In this document: positions 15,064-23,740 of the stretch, piece by piece
Layout of the letters: every line of letters begins with the position of its first letter
Numbering within the stretch: position 1 is the first letter of the stretch
NCBI RefSeq assembly: GCF_019890615.1
Contig: NZ_JAINVZ010000038.1
Span: forward strand, 1-43,224
Direction: 5' to 3'
Source of the DNA: Streptantibioticus parmotrematis
Lineage (GTDB): Bacteria > Actinomycetota > Actinomycetes > Streptomycetales > Streptomycetaceae
DNA: 43,224 nucleotides
Position numbers and translations under genes: made by a program
Notes under the pieces: model-generated
Database searches by the model: none
What the model was told of the DNA's origin: nothing
Seen by the model: only the letters and a program-made list of their open reading frames with translations

Positions 15064-16164
15064 ATGGACCCGCACGGCCCGATAGCAAGGCGCTTCCCGC
15101 TCGTGGCCCGGTTCCGGCCTGCCTGCCCACCGCTGCCCGCCCGTATCCGGGCGCTGACGGAACTCGCCGACAGGGCCGTTGAGGAAGATGGACAGGGGCT
15201 GGCCTCCACCGTCTTCAACCAGGCCGCGCTTCTCGCGTCCGATCTCGGTCTTCCCGAGCTGGCCCGCTCGATGTGCCACCGGCACGCCGACGCGTACCTT
15301 CGGGCCTGCCCGCTCACCGCGATGAGCGCCATCCGAGGACTGGAACCGCTGGTCAACCTGGCCCGATTGCAGATCCGCGCCGGCCAGACCGATGACGGGC
15401 GTCACCGGCTTCTTGACCTGTACGAAGCTGTGGGCGCCGGGAACACCGCCGTCTTCGAGGGCATCACCGTGCCCCCCGCACTGACCACGACTGTCGAGGA
15501 ACGGCGCGAAGTCCACGCATGGCTCTGGCGCGTGGTACTCGCCGACGGCACACGCACCCTCACCACCACAGGCCGCTGGCGCGAGGCTCTGGCCCACATC
15601 GAGCAGCACCGAGGCGTGGGTACCAGGATGCTTGACGGGCGACAAGTCGCCGTAGTGGCGGCCCTCACGGGGGGCGACCGGGAACGCGCGGCGGCGCTGC
15701 TCGCCGAGACAGCCCCAGGTGAACCGTGGGAGCAGGCTGTCACCGCGTGCTTGGTGGTCCTCTCCCGCCGCGACGTCCCGCAGCGAGAGGACGGCAGTGC
15801 GGCCGAGCTGGTGAACATCTTCCTCGGCCGTGAGGCGGAGCCGGGCTTGACCGTCTTCGACACCAGGCTTGGCCTCACGGTCCTTGACGCGGTCGGGCTG
15901 GAGCACCCCGGAGCCCGCTCGGTCGCCGAGGACTTGATGCGGCGGGCCACCGCGTCACTCAACGGCTACGCCGCCCGCGACCTGATCTCGCACGCGCTGT
16001 TCGCCGCACTTGCCACCGACGGCGAAGCCCGTGCCTGCCGCGACCTGATCCGGGCCTGCGGGCTGGGAGCGGAACTTCTTCCCGATGAGTTGTCGAGTGA
16101 ACTCTCGACGGCACTGGACCGCAGTGAGGCAGTGATCACCCAATCGTCAGCGGCTGCGGCGTGA
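15064..16164 (+). CDS. Helical-repeat (TPR-like) protein, unknown function
   Basis: The 366-residue protein starts at ATG 15064 after a G-run (CCCCGGGGGGCAC). The sequence consists of paired helices with TPR-like spacing: LASTVFNQAALLASDLGLPELARSM, AIRGLEPLVNLARLQI, GRWREALAHIEQHRG, then ACRDLIRACGLG. There is no catalytic motif, signal peptide or membrane segment. Such proteins often sit beside FxLD loci and HTH/ATPase triads in Streptomyces, so it may be a regulator or scaffold lacking its own DNA-binding domain. It lies after the terminator and is therefore probably expressed separately from the enzymes. Confidence 0.75.
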   Translation: MDPHGPIARRFPLVARFRPACPPLPARIRALTELADRAVEEDGQGLASTVFNQAALLASDLGLPELARSMCHRHADAYLRACPLTAMSAIRGLEPLVNLARLQIRAGQTDDGRHRLLDLYEAVGAGNTAVFEGITVPPALTTTVEERREVHAWLWRVVLADGTRTLTTTGRWREALAHIEQHRGVGTRMLDGRQVAVVAALTGGDRERAAALLAETAPGEPWEQAVTACLVVLSRRDVPQREDGSAAELVNIFLGREAEPGLTVFDTRLGLTVLDAVGLEHPGARSVAEDLMRRATASLNGYAARDLISHALFAALATDGEARACRDLIRACGLGAELLPDELSSELSTALDRSEAVITQSSAAAA

Positions 16165-16224
16165 GCACGGCGACCTGACGGTCCCCGACCCGGGACCTTG
16201 GCGGCCACGGAATCCGGACTGTCT

Positions 16225-16677
16225 GTGAGCACGGCTACGCTCGAACGCTTGAGTGCGTCTACCGAAGGGCTGACTCTGGGGGCCGTCAGCGCGATCGTCG
16301 AGAAGAAGATCCTTACCAACAAGATCCGCATCTACCGGCCTGGCGAGCCGGTCTTCAATCCGGACACGGGGCAGTACGAGCCCGGTCCTCCCATCACGAT
16401 CTACGAGGGGCCGGGGGCGATCTTTCCCATCGGTGGGCCGTCCGTCGTGCTGCACCTCGCCGGACAGGCGTACGCGCACGACGCTTCTTCCGGTACCGAC
16501 TGCTTGTCAGCGCCGGTCGCCTCCCGCGAAGACACCGTCACCGTCGTCCAGGCGGACGACGAGTCAGCCGTCGGCCGGACGTGGCGAGTGATCGACATCG
16601 GGGAGACCTCCACCCTCAGCATCGTCCGCACCACGTGGGTGGACCAGAACACGCAGACGACGGGGGCCGGGGTATGA
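16225..16677 (+). CDS. DUF6093 phage head-tail-type protein, orphan
   Basis: The protein has about 150 residues from GTG 16225; a TTG at 16198 in the same frame is an alternative. A small hairpin just upstream of the TTG favours the later start. The body (VEKKILTNKIRIYRPGEPVF, then TGQYEPGPPITIYEGPGAI, DTVTVVQADDESAVGRTWRV and SIVRTTWVDQ) matches the DUF6093 pattern, a family in actinophage morphogenesis clusters near head-tail connectors. No capsid, portal or tail gene is visible nearby, so it is likely a prophage leftover or an adopted gene. It lies immediately next to the decayed IS110, whose arrival may have removed the rest. Confidence 0.65.
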   Translation: MSTATLERLSASTEGLTLGAVSAIVEKKILTNKIRIYRPGEPVFNPDTGQYEPGPPITIYEGPGAIFPIGGPSVVLHLAGQAYAHDASSGTDCLSAPVASREDTVTVVQADDESAVGRTWRVIDIGETSTLSIVRTTWVDQNTQTTGAGV

Positions 16678-16694
16678 CACCGCCTGTGTCAATC

Positions 16695-17075
16695 TCACAT
16701 CGCTTGAGCGGACGGTTGTGGGGTTGTGAGACGTTGAAGTCCGCCGTGTCGGTCGGGCTGGTAGGGCTCGTGGTTGAGCCAGCAGCGGTGGATCACGCGG
16801 ATCCAGGCGCGGGCCAGGACGCGGACGGCGTGCGGGTGGTCCATGCCCCGGCCCCGGGCCCGTTGGTAGGTGTCCGCCGCCCACGCGCTCTCGTGGCGGC
16901 TGTTGTCGGCGAACGTGGTCATCGCCTGGCGGAGGCGTTTGTTGCAGGCCCACCGGCAGGACACCCCGCGCATGCGTCCGGACGCCTTGGTGACCGGGGC
17001 GACGCCGGCGAACGCGGCGACGGCGTCCGCGCTGTCGTAGGCGGTGCGGGAGTCTCCCCACTCGGCCAGGATCTA
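16695..17075 (-). pseudogene. IS110 family transposase, C-terminal fragment
   Basis: Read on the minus strand the fragment gives ILAEWGDSRTAYDSADAVAA, then FAGVAPVTKASGRMRGVSCRWACNKRL and TTFADNSRH. This is the C-terminal part of an IS110-type transposase (Transposase_20 region). It is cut at 17074-17075 by the IS630-ended element. The N-terminal part continues on the far side at 18260, so the two pieces were one gene. Confidence 0.85.
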
Positions 17076-17117
17076 GTGTCCTGAGTCTTAGAAAGTCCAT
17101 AGAAGTATGCTGGGTTC

Positions 17118-17611
17118 ATGGCGCGGATGGGTCGGCCGACGGTCGAAGTGGTCCTGACGGATGACGAGCGGGAGACGTTGCTTCGCTGGTCACGGCGTGC
17201 AACGTCTGCCCAGGCCCTGGCGCTGCGCTGCCGGATCGTCTTGGCGTGCGCCGACGGGTTGTCGAACACGCAGGTGGGCAAGGATCTTGGGCTCCATCCG
17301 ACGACGGCGGCGACCTGGCGCAAGCGTTTCGCTGCCCACCGGCTGGAGGGTTTGGCGGACGAGAAGCGGCCGGGGCCGGCCCGCACGGTGACCGACGACC
17401 AGGTCGAGGACGTGATCGTGCGGACGCTGGAGACCACGCCGAAGGGTGCCACCCACTGGTCCACGCGGGAGATGGCGAAGCAGAGCGGGCTGAGTCAGTC
17501 GACCGTCTCGCGGATCTGGCGCACCTTCGGCCTCAAGCCGCACCAGGGGGACACCTTCAAGCTCAGCAAGGACCCGCAGTTCGTCGAGAAGGTCCGCGAC
17601 GTGGTGGGCCT
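17118..17611 (+). pseudogene. IS630 family transposase, N-terminal part only
   Basis: The start codon ATG 17118 leads MARMGRPTVEVVLTDDERET, a helix-turn-helix region (LSNTQVGKDLGLHPTTAATW) and HWSTREMAKQSGLSQSTVSR. Homology runs to FVEKVRDVVGL and then stops. The DDE catalytic domain that normally follows (CVDEKSQIQAL-type segment) is absent, replaced by foreign sequence in another frame, so it cannot make an active transposase. Confidence 0.85.
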
Positions 17612-18256
17612 CGGCACGTCCACAAGACCCGCAGCCACCAGCAGGACGGCTTCAAGGCCTACCTCGCCTTCGAACCCGAGACCGGGCTGTTCACCGCCGT
17701 CGCCCTGCGGCCCGGCACCGGCGCCGAGCACCACGAAGCCGCCGTCGCCCTGGACTTACTGGGCGAGGAGGACGGCCCCCTGGACGTGCTGGGCGACACC
17801 GCCTACTCCAGCAGTCGGGCCCGCCAGGCCCTGGAAGAAGCCGGTCACCGGCTCTTCGTGAAGCCGCCACCCCTGCGGCCCGCCGTCCCCAGCGGCTTCG
17901 CCCTGGACGACTTCGCCATCGACACCACCGCCGACACGGTGACCTGCCCCCAAGGCCACACCGTCGAACTCGCCCCACCACGCGGACAGCACCAGCAGCG
18001 CAAGGCGACCTTCGGGAGCCTGTGCACCGGATGCCCGCTGCACGAACGCTGCACCACAGCCAAGGCCGGGCGCATCCTGACCATCCGCCCGCACTACGAC
18101 CAGCAGGCCACCGCGCGCCGCCAGGCCGCCACCGACCCCGCCTGGCAGGCCGAATACCGCCGATGGCGACCGCCGGTCGAGCGGGCCGTCGCCTGGATCG
18201 TCCAGCACGGCAACCGCCGCCTGCACTACCGCGGCACCCTCAAGAACGACACCTGA
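17612..18256 (+). pseudogene. IS1182 family transposase, C-terminal fragment
   Basis: The frame starting at CGG 17612 reads HVHKTRSHQQDGFKAYLAFE, then LDVLGDTAYSSS, TVTCPQGHTVELAPP, CTGCPLHERCTTAKAGR and RRWRPPVERAVAWIVQHGNRR. This is the second half of an IS1182-type (DDE_Tnp_1_6) transposase, with the Cys cluster and the Glu-containing C-terminal region. There is no start codon of its own, and it ends early at LKNDT where the family normally continues. Confidence 0.85.
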
Positions 18257-18259
18257 CAC

Positions 18260-19077
18260 TAGGCGGCGTTGACCTGCCCGGCCCGAGGCAGCGAGATGAA
18301 GATCCGTCCGTCGGGATGTTGACCGAGGTGGGCGGCGATAGACCGGTCGAGGTCCTTCTTCACCGTGCCGAGTGTCCGCACCACCGTGACCAGCGCGACG
18401 ACAGCATCACGACCGGTCTCGGCTTCGCCGGTGACGCCGGCCGTGGCCGAACGCAGGCGTTTGACCAGCTCGTCCGCGCTGCGGCGGCCGGAGTATCCGT
18501 GTTTAACGCAGAACGCGGCCATGCGCTTTTGGCCGAGTGCGGCGGCGGAGGCCAGGGTCGGGTAGTGGGTGAGGAAGTCCAACGCGATCGGCGACTCCAC
18601 TTCTGCGAACAGGGTCTTGGCTACCGGGCCAGAAGGCGTCCAGCAGCGAGGTGAGCATGCTGGTGGCCATCGCCCGCAACCGCACCACGTCGTCGCGGGT
18701 GCGGGCCGCGCTGAGCTTGTGGTGCCGCCGCCGCAGGTACTCGGCGATCATTATCGCGTCGCCCGGGTCGGACTTCGCGCCGGACAGGACCTCGGCGTCC
18801 CGCCATGCCTCGATGGCGTTGGACTTCACCGCACCACCGGATGGCCAGCCTCCAGCAACTGGTCGACCAGCCGTCCGTCGGGCCGTTCGATCGCCACGGG
18901 TATGTCCTCGGCCTGGCCGAGCTTCGCGAGCCTGCGGATCACGTCGGCGAACCCGATGGCGGTGTGGGTGATGGCGAACTCGGTCTTCACGCGGCCGGCT
19001 TCGATCAGGACGCAGACCGCGTGCTCGGCCGAGCCCAAGTCGATGCCGACGTAGTACGCGCTCTCGGGCAGTGCCAC
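18260..19077 (-). pseudogene. IS110 family transposase, N-terminal and middle part, frameshifted
   Basis: The start is GTG 19077 after AGGAGAG. The N terminus (YYVGIDLGSAEHAVCVLIEA, then PDGRLVDQLLEAGHPVV) carries the DEDD nuclease start. A frameshift at about 18830 moves into NAIEAWRDAEVLSGAKSDPG, and a second at about 18630 moves into SPIALDFLTHYPTLASAAAL. That frame runs to SLPRAGQVNAA and the IS630 junction. The gene was therefore decayed independently of the insertion. Confidence 0.85.
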
Positions 19078-19673
19078 AGCTCTCCTCGTGCCTATCGGTG
19101 GCAGGCCGGTGGAGGCCGCCGGGTCGAACCTCTCTTGTCGAGCCCCCCGTAAGCCCCCGCGCCATCGAGTGAGCCAACGGGCGGGTAGAAGCCTCAGCCG
19201 CAGCCACCGCCCACCCTGATCCGACCCTGCCAGCCACCGAGGCAAAGCCGTCGCCGGTGATCCCGCCGCGACCGCAGCAGCCGTCCGCTGTCCTGCGCCC
19301 GCCCTCGCCTCCGCCGGTGGCGCCGGTGGATGGTTCCCGACAGCGTTGGCTCCGTGGGCTGTTCGGCCGCCCGCGCCGCCCCTGGCGCCAGGTCGCCGAC
19401 GTCGATGGAGGCAGCGGAGGACGAGCGGGGGATGCGGCGACCGAGCTGCCTGGGGGTTGCACAGATGCTTGCACAGACCGATTGCACCGCAGGTCGCAGG
19501 CATTCCACCCCTCGTTTCCAATCGGGTTTCGCACCACGTTCCGATCGACCCTCGTCGTTTCCAACGGGCAGCCGGGCGAGAGCTTGAGCAGATCGGCGGT
19601 CACCTTGCCGGGGCGGGCGGCACTTGCTCTGTGTGGCTGGTGGAGTGTGTCCGCCAGCCACAAGGAGACGATC
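19078..19673. other. Non-coding gap between IS110 and the transfer/pilus locus
   Basis: There is no credible gene on either strand; open frames here are Arg/Pro-rich and lack ribosome sites. The left part is probably the IS110 end. The right part (about 19440-19620) is less GC-rich and holds short direct repeats. It presumably contains the promoter of the long plus-strand locus that begins at 19674. Confidence 0.5.
19458..19488 (+). repeat. Three phased TTGCAC repeats
   Basis: TTGCACAGA occurs at 19458-19466 and 19470-19478, and TTGCAC again at 19483-19488. The starts are spaced 12 and 13 bp, about one helical turn. A second similar pair built on CGTTTCCAA follows about 50-90 bp later. The arrangement resembles an iteron or regulator-binding array in front of the transfer locus. 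Confidence 0.4.
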
Positions 19674-20195
19674 ATGGTTCATGCGGTGGAAGGCCTCGGC
19701 GGGTGGGCGCGCTGGCTCGGGCCGGTGGCGTACGGGCCGAGCCGGGCTCTGGGCTGGGCCGGCGCCCACGAATGGCTGCCGGCGGCGGTCGCGGCGTTCG
19801 CGGCTGCGGGATGTGCGGCGTTCGAGGCGTGGCGCCGGAGGCGGGCTCAGGAGGCGCTGGAGGGCCGTTTCACGGTGGAGCTGGTGCCCGCCCGGTCCTT
19901 TGATCCGGCGCCGGCCGAGGTGGGGTGGTTCACCCGGCAGGTGGCGTCTGTGCGGGCGGCGGCCGGGCCGGTACCGCAGCGTGCCGCGGGGACCCGGGTG
20001 CGGCTGGTGTGCGTGGACGGGCAGATGCGCTACCAGCTCGAGGGTCCGGCCCGGGCGGCGAGTGTGCTGCGGATGCCTGGCTATCAGGGAGTCGAGGTCG
20101 TCACGGCTGATGCCCGCACGCACTGCCCGCCCCGGATTCGGTTCAAGGGCGCGCCGCCGGTGGCCGGTGGGCGCCGGTCGGGCGGTGGTCGGTGA
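19674..20195 (+). CDS. Membrane-anchored protein opening the transfer/pilus locus
   Basis: The 173-residue protein starts at ATG 19674 with AAGGAG 6 nt upstream. An N-terminal hydrophobic segment (WLPAAVAAFAAAGCAAFEAW) follows a short amphipathic stretch and is followed by Arg-rich cytoplasmic sequence. The rest (RFTVELVPARSFDPAPAEVG, then RVRLVCVDGQMRYQLEGPAR) is a small soluble domain. Its stop overlaps the start of the VirD4-like ATPase gene. It looks like a membrane partner that tethers the ATPase, as small partners do in T4SS coupling complexes; no named family is recognised. Confidence 0.75.
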   Translation: MVHAVEGLGGWARWLGPVAYGPSRALGWAGAHEWLPAAVAAFAAAGCAAFEAWRRRRAQEALEGRFTVELVPARSFDPAPAEVGWFTRQVASVRAAAGPVPQRAAGTRVRLVCVDGQMRYQLEGPARAASVLRMPGYQGVEVVTADARTHCPPRIRFKGAPPVAGGRRSGGGR

Positions 20196-22471
20196 TGGTC
20201 GACCTGGCCAAGGACGTGGCGGCCGGTGAAGGGCGTGGGCGTCGGTATACGGCGCGGGCGGAGCTGGTGCTGGCCCGGCCGGATCACCGGCCGCTGGCCT
20301 CTTTGGGCCTGAGCCCGGATCCGTTGCAGCGGATCGCGGGGGCGATGGGAACGGTGCGCAGCGAGGCCGGTGAGGAGGCGGAGGTGGTCCTCGACCTGGT
20401 GCCGGTGCCGGATGGGGTGGTCGCCCGGCGGCGCCGGCGGTTGATGCGGGGCGCGGCGCGGCGGGGGCCGTCCGCGTTCGGCGAGCGCATCGGCGGCGCC
20501 GGTGGTGGTGGGGGCTGGTTGTCCTCGCTCGCGGGCACGCTCAACGGCAAGCCCGCCGGGCCCAGGCAGGGGGCGGGCCGGGTACCGCGGCAGACGGATC
20601 TGGCCGACGGGGTGGGGAAGTTCGTCCCCGGGCAGGACGTCTTCCGTGTCCAGTTGCTGGTGCGGGTGACCGCGACGCATCCGGCGCGGGCGCAGGCGCA
20701 TCTGCACCAGCTGCTGGCGGCCTTGGAGATGTACGCGGGCGAGAACCGGTGGGTGCCGGTCGGTCCGCGGCGTACCGGGTGGCGGCCGTATTCGAATGTG
20801 TGGTGGCGGCGCGCGTCGTTCGATCGGCGGATCGGCAGCGGGGAGTTCGCTCCGGCGCGGCGGCAGTGGGTGACGCGGGCGGAGATCGCGGGCCTGCTCA
20901 AGCCGCCGACGGTGGAGTGCGCGGCGGCGAACGTGGCGCGGGGCGGGGGCATGGTGCCGCAGGCCCCGGCCGGGCTGCCGACGTGGAGCGGGCAGCCGGA
21001 TGTGGTGCCGCTCGGGCTGGTGACGGATGCGGACGGGCGGCCGCGGATGGGCGGGGTGTATGCGAAGGACACCTTGTTCGGCGCGTTCCTCGGAAAGTCC
21101 GGCAACGGCAAGTCGGAGATCGGTCTGGTGCAGGCGATCGCCCGCGCGTATGCCGGGCGGGGTGTGTGGTTTCTCGATCCGCACAACACGACGATCGAGC
21201 GGGCTCTGCCCTACCTGACGCATCCGGCGGTGCGCGACCGGGTCCAGCGGATCGACCTGAACACCCCCTCGATGGACGACATGGTCGCCTCCTGGAATCC
21301 GCTGTCGATGGCCGGGCGGCGCATCGAGCACGTCCAGGAGGTGATCGGCACGGTCGTCAACGCCGTGGCCGCGGCCCAGGGCTGGGGAGAAGGCGCGCCG
21401 CGGGCGCGCACGATTCTGGCGAACGCGGTGCAGGTCCTTGCGTGCTTGTCGAAGTGCATGATCGACGCGGGGCGGCCGGATCTGCAGCCGACGGTCTTCC
21501 AGATCAAGACGCTGCTGGAGGACGACGCGTGGCGCGAGGAAGTCCTCGCTCATCTGCCGGACCGGTTTCTGCCGGCGCGCTCGCGCCGGTTTTGGACCGC
21601 CAGCTTCCCCAAGTACTCTGGCGAGGCGCTCACTACCGTCACCAACGCGCTCAACCGGCTGGAGACTTCGCTGTCGATGCGGGCGTTCCTCGGCTCGCCG
21701 ACCGGCTCCTACAACGTGCGCCGTGCGATGGACACCGGCCAGGTGGTGTGGATCTGCCCGACCGGCGGCGGCGAGTGCGACGACCTGATCACCTCGATGC
21801 TCATCTACGACGTGTTCGTCGCCGGCCTGTCCCGCCGGGACACCTCCTTCGAGGACCTGGAGGAGTTCTGGGTCTGGATCGACGAGATGAGGGCCGTCGA
21901 CGGCGCCGGGCGCGGCTACATCGCCAAGGTTCTCGAGCAGCTGCGCAAGTACCAGGTGAGGATGATGGGGCTGACGCAGATGGCGATGCGGCTGTCCGAC
22001 GACACCCGCCAGGCGCTGCTGCAGAACCAGTCGATCCTGTCCGTGATGGCCTGCGACACCGACGAGGCGAAGTTCATCTCCGCGCGCCTCCCGCACGTGG
22101 AGCCCGCCACCGTCGCCAACCTGCCCAAGTACGAGTACGTGATGCGGGTGATGCTGGGCGGCGAGTACACCCAGCCGTTCCGCGTGCGGGGCGTGCCGGT
22201 CCACCAGGTCTACGCCGACTACTACGACCCGGCCGGACTGCCCGCCCTGGAGAAGGCGATCGACGCGAACCTCAAGCGGCGCCCCGTCGCGGAGATCCTC
22301 GCCGCGCTCGACTCCCTCGACAACGACATCCTCACCCACCTGACCGGCGGCGCCTCACCGGGCGGGCGGGCACCGGGCCGGCGGGCCGTTGAGGACGCGG
22401 ACGTCGTCCACGACCTGCCCTCCCGCACCCTCCCCGACAACCATCACGACGACGATGACGAGGTCGCCTGA
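20192..22471 (+). CDS. VirD4/TraG-like ATPase, type IV secretion or conjugation type
   Basis: The protein has about 759 residues (GTG 20192, or ATG 20195 in a TGATG overlap). Walker A is AFLGKSGNGKSEIG near residue 302. Walker B with the acidic pair is EFWVWIDEMRAV near 560. DPHNTTIE, YSGEALTTVTNALNRLET and MMGLTQMAMRLSDDTRQALL match the FtsK/HerA-type T4SS ATPase layout (VirD4/VirB4-like). The N-terminal 300 residues are specific and contain a Gly-rich linker. The His/Asp-rich C-terminal tail (HHDDDDE) is notable. It probably couples substrate transfer to a membrane channel as a hexameric motor. No relaxase is visible in the window. Confidence 0.85.
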   Translation: MMVDLAKDVAAGEGRGRRYTARAELVLARPDHRPLASLGLSPDPLQRIAGAMGTVRSEAGEEAEVVLDLVPVPDGVVARRRRRLMRGAARRGPSAFGERIGGAGGGGGWLSSLAGTLNGKPAGPRQGAGRVPRQTDLADGVGKFVPGQDVFRVQLLVRVTATHPARAQAHLHQLLAALEMYAGENRWVPVGPRRTGWRPYSNVWWRRASFDRRIGSGEFAPARRQWVTRAEIAGLLKPPTVECAAANVARGGGMVPQAPAGLPTWSGQPDVVPLGLVTDADGRPRMGGVYAKDTLFGAFLGKSGNGKSEIGLVQAIARAYAGRGVWFLDPHNTTIERALPYLTHPAVRDRVQRIDLNTPSMDDMVASWNPLSMAGRRIEHVQEVIGTVVNAVAAAQGWGEGAPRARTILANAVQVLACLSKCMIDAGRPDLQPTVFQIKTLLEDDAWREEVLAHLPDRFLPARSRRFWTASFPKYSGEALTTVTNALNRLETSLSMRAFLGSPTGSYNVRRAMDTGQVVWICPTGGGECDDLITSMLIYDVFVAGLSRRDTSFEDLEEFWVWIDEMRAVDGAGRGYIAKVLEQLRKYQVRMMGLTQMAMRLSDDTRQALLQNQSILSVMACDTDEAKFISARLPHVEPATVANLPKYEYVMRVMLGGEYTQPFRVRGVPVHQVYADYYDPAGLPALEKAIDANLKRRPVAEILAALDSLDNDILTHLTGGASPGGRAPGRRAVEDADVVHDLPSRTLPDNHHDDDDEVA

Positions 22472-23418
22472 TGCCCTACCCCGCCGGGCTCCAGCCCCAC
22501 GAGCACGGACTTCCGCGACTGGCCCAGGACGCCTTGCCGGTCCTCTACCAGCACCGGCTGCTCACCACACGCCAGCTGCACCGGCTCCTGCAGCCCCAGG
22601 CCAACCACGCCGTCTACCTGCGTCGCCAGCTGTCCCGGCTGCGCGAGCGCGGCCTGGCCGCCGCCACCGTGCGGCACCGCGGCGGTCAGGGCGAACTCGT
22701 GTGGTACTGCACGCCCACCGGCAGCGAGATCGTCGAAGCGGCTGGCGAAGTCACCCCACGCGCCTACCGGATGACCGAGGCCGCGGCCGCCAACCAGCTC
22801 CAGGAGCACACCCTCGCCGTCAACGACACCGGCATCAGCTTCGTGGAAGCGGCCCGCCGGTACGGGCACGACTGCGGGCCCCTGGACTGGCACCCCGAGC
22901 GCGCGCACCGGTTCCGCGACGGCACCGGCGACGACGCCTTCCTGATCCCTGACGCCGTCTTGTCCTACGTCCACGACACCGACGGGCGCCGCCGGATGCT
23001 CACCTACTTCCTGGAGATCGACCGCGCCACCGAAAGCCCCCTCAAACTCGCCGCGAAAGTACGCGCCTACGCCCGCTACCTCGACTACATCCCCCTGCCG
23101 CCACCCGGCCGGCGCCCCGCCGGCCGCGGAACCGGGGAAGCCTGGCGGGAGCGCTACCCCGCCTTCCCCCGCCTGCTGTTCGTCCTCACCGGCGCCCCGG
23201 CGGCCACACTCGCCCGGCGGACCGCGGACCTTCGGGCCCTGGCCGACGCCGATCCCCGGCTGCGCCGTGCCGCGGACCGGCTCCTCGCCGGCATCGTCAC
23301 CCTCGAGCAGCTCCAGGACCGGGGGCCGTGGGTACCGGTCATCACCCCGGTCTTCGGACCGGGCGATCCTACCGACGCGCTGCTGCGCACCCCCCAGGAG
23401 GGGCAGAGCCGGCTGTGA
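22471..23418 (+). CDS. Replication-relaxation family protein
   Basis: The 315-residue protein starts at ATG 22471 in a TGATG overlap with the ATPase gene. The N terminus (LPVLYQHRLLTTRQLHRLLQ, then VYLRRQLSRLRERGLAA) is a winged-helix DNA-binding domain. YFLEIDRATESPLKLAAKVRAYARY matches the conserved core of the replication-relaxation (Replic_Relax) family. These proteins are tied to plasmid replication, mobilisation or relaxation. Its coupling to the VirD4-like ATPase supports a DNA-processing role in a transferable element, by inference. Confidence 0.85.
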   Translation: MPYPAGLQPHEHGLPRLAQDALPVLYQHRLLTTRQLHRLLQPQANHAVYLRRQLSRLRERGLAAATVRHRGGQGELVWYCTPTGSEIVEAAGEVTPRAYRMTEAAAANQLQEHTLAVNDTGISFVEAARRYGHDCGPLDWHPERAHRFRDGTGDDAFLIPDAVLSYVHDTDGRRRMLTYFLEIDRATESPLKLAAKVRAYARYLDYIPLPPPGRRPAGRGTGEAWRERYPAFPRLLFVLTGAPAATLARRTADLRALADADPRLRRAADRLLAGIVTLEQLQDRGPWVPVITPVFGPGDPTDALLRTPQEGQSRL

Positions 23419-23740
23419 CCAGACGGAAGCTGGACTCGTTGGAACATGGCGCCAGGCTTGCCGGGGGGAGGGAGGTCGCTGTAGTCCGATTCCGTCCGGC
23501 GGGAAAAGGGCTCTGATACAGCTCCATGACGCCGGGTCGTACAAAAATAAACCGGTTGAGCGGGATCTTTGTGATCAAATCGGCATGGCGAACGTTCTTT
23601 ACCGGGTGCCACATTGGCCGAATTCTAGCTATTCTCATCTCTCTGAAATCGTGAGCGCTTTGACGCAACTTCAACTGCACGCGCTGACGGGTGCAACGGG
23701 GGATCCACACTCACGTCGAGAACTTGCTGGGGGACCTGTC
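23419..23740. other. 322-bp gap with lower GC, probable promoter region
   Basis: There is no gene. The part at about 23520-23660 is clearly richer in A and T than its surroundings (GTACAAAAATAAACC, GAATTCTAGCTATTCTC). An open frame runs from ATG 23585 into the lipoprotein gene, but it would bury the signal peptide and has no ribosome site. I read it as leader with the promoter of the downstream lipoprotein genes; no clear -35/-10 pair is evident. Confidence 0.45.

Larger units (their letters stand above)
17076..18259 (+). mobile_element. IS630-ended chimeric element inserted in IS110
   Basis: The element is 1184 bp and bounded by TA on both sides (17074-17075 and 18260-18261), the usual IS630 target duplication. 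The termini share a short inverted GTGTC. The left half is an IS630 transposase gene; from about 17612 to near the right end the sequence is IS1182-type. It interrupts the IS110 transposase cleanly, since the two IS110 pieces rejoin in order. Confidence 0.8.

Noticed and set aside
20084-22339. 751-codon open frame on the minus strand
   Set aside because: It is antisense to the VirD4-like ATPase gene, has an Arg/Pro/His-rich composition and shows no domain; it is a GC-driven shadow.
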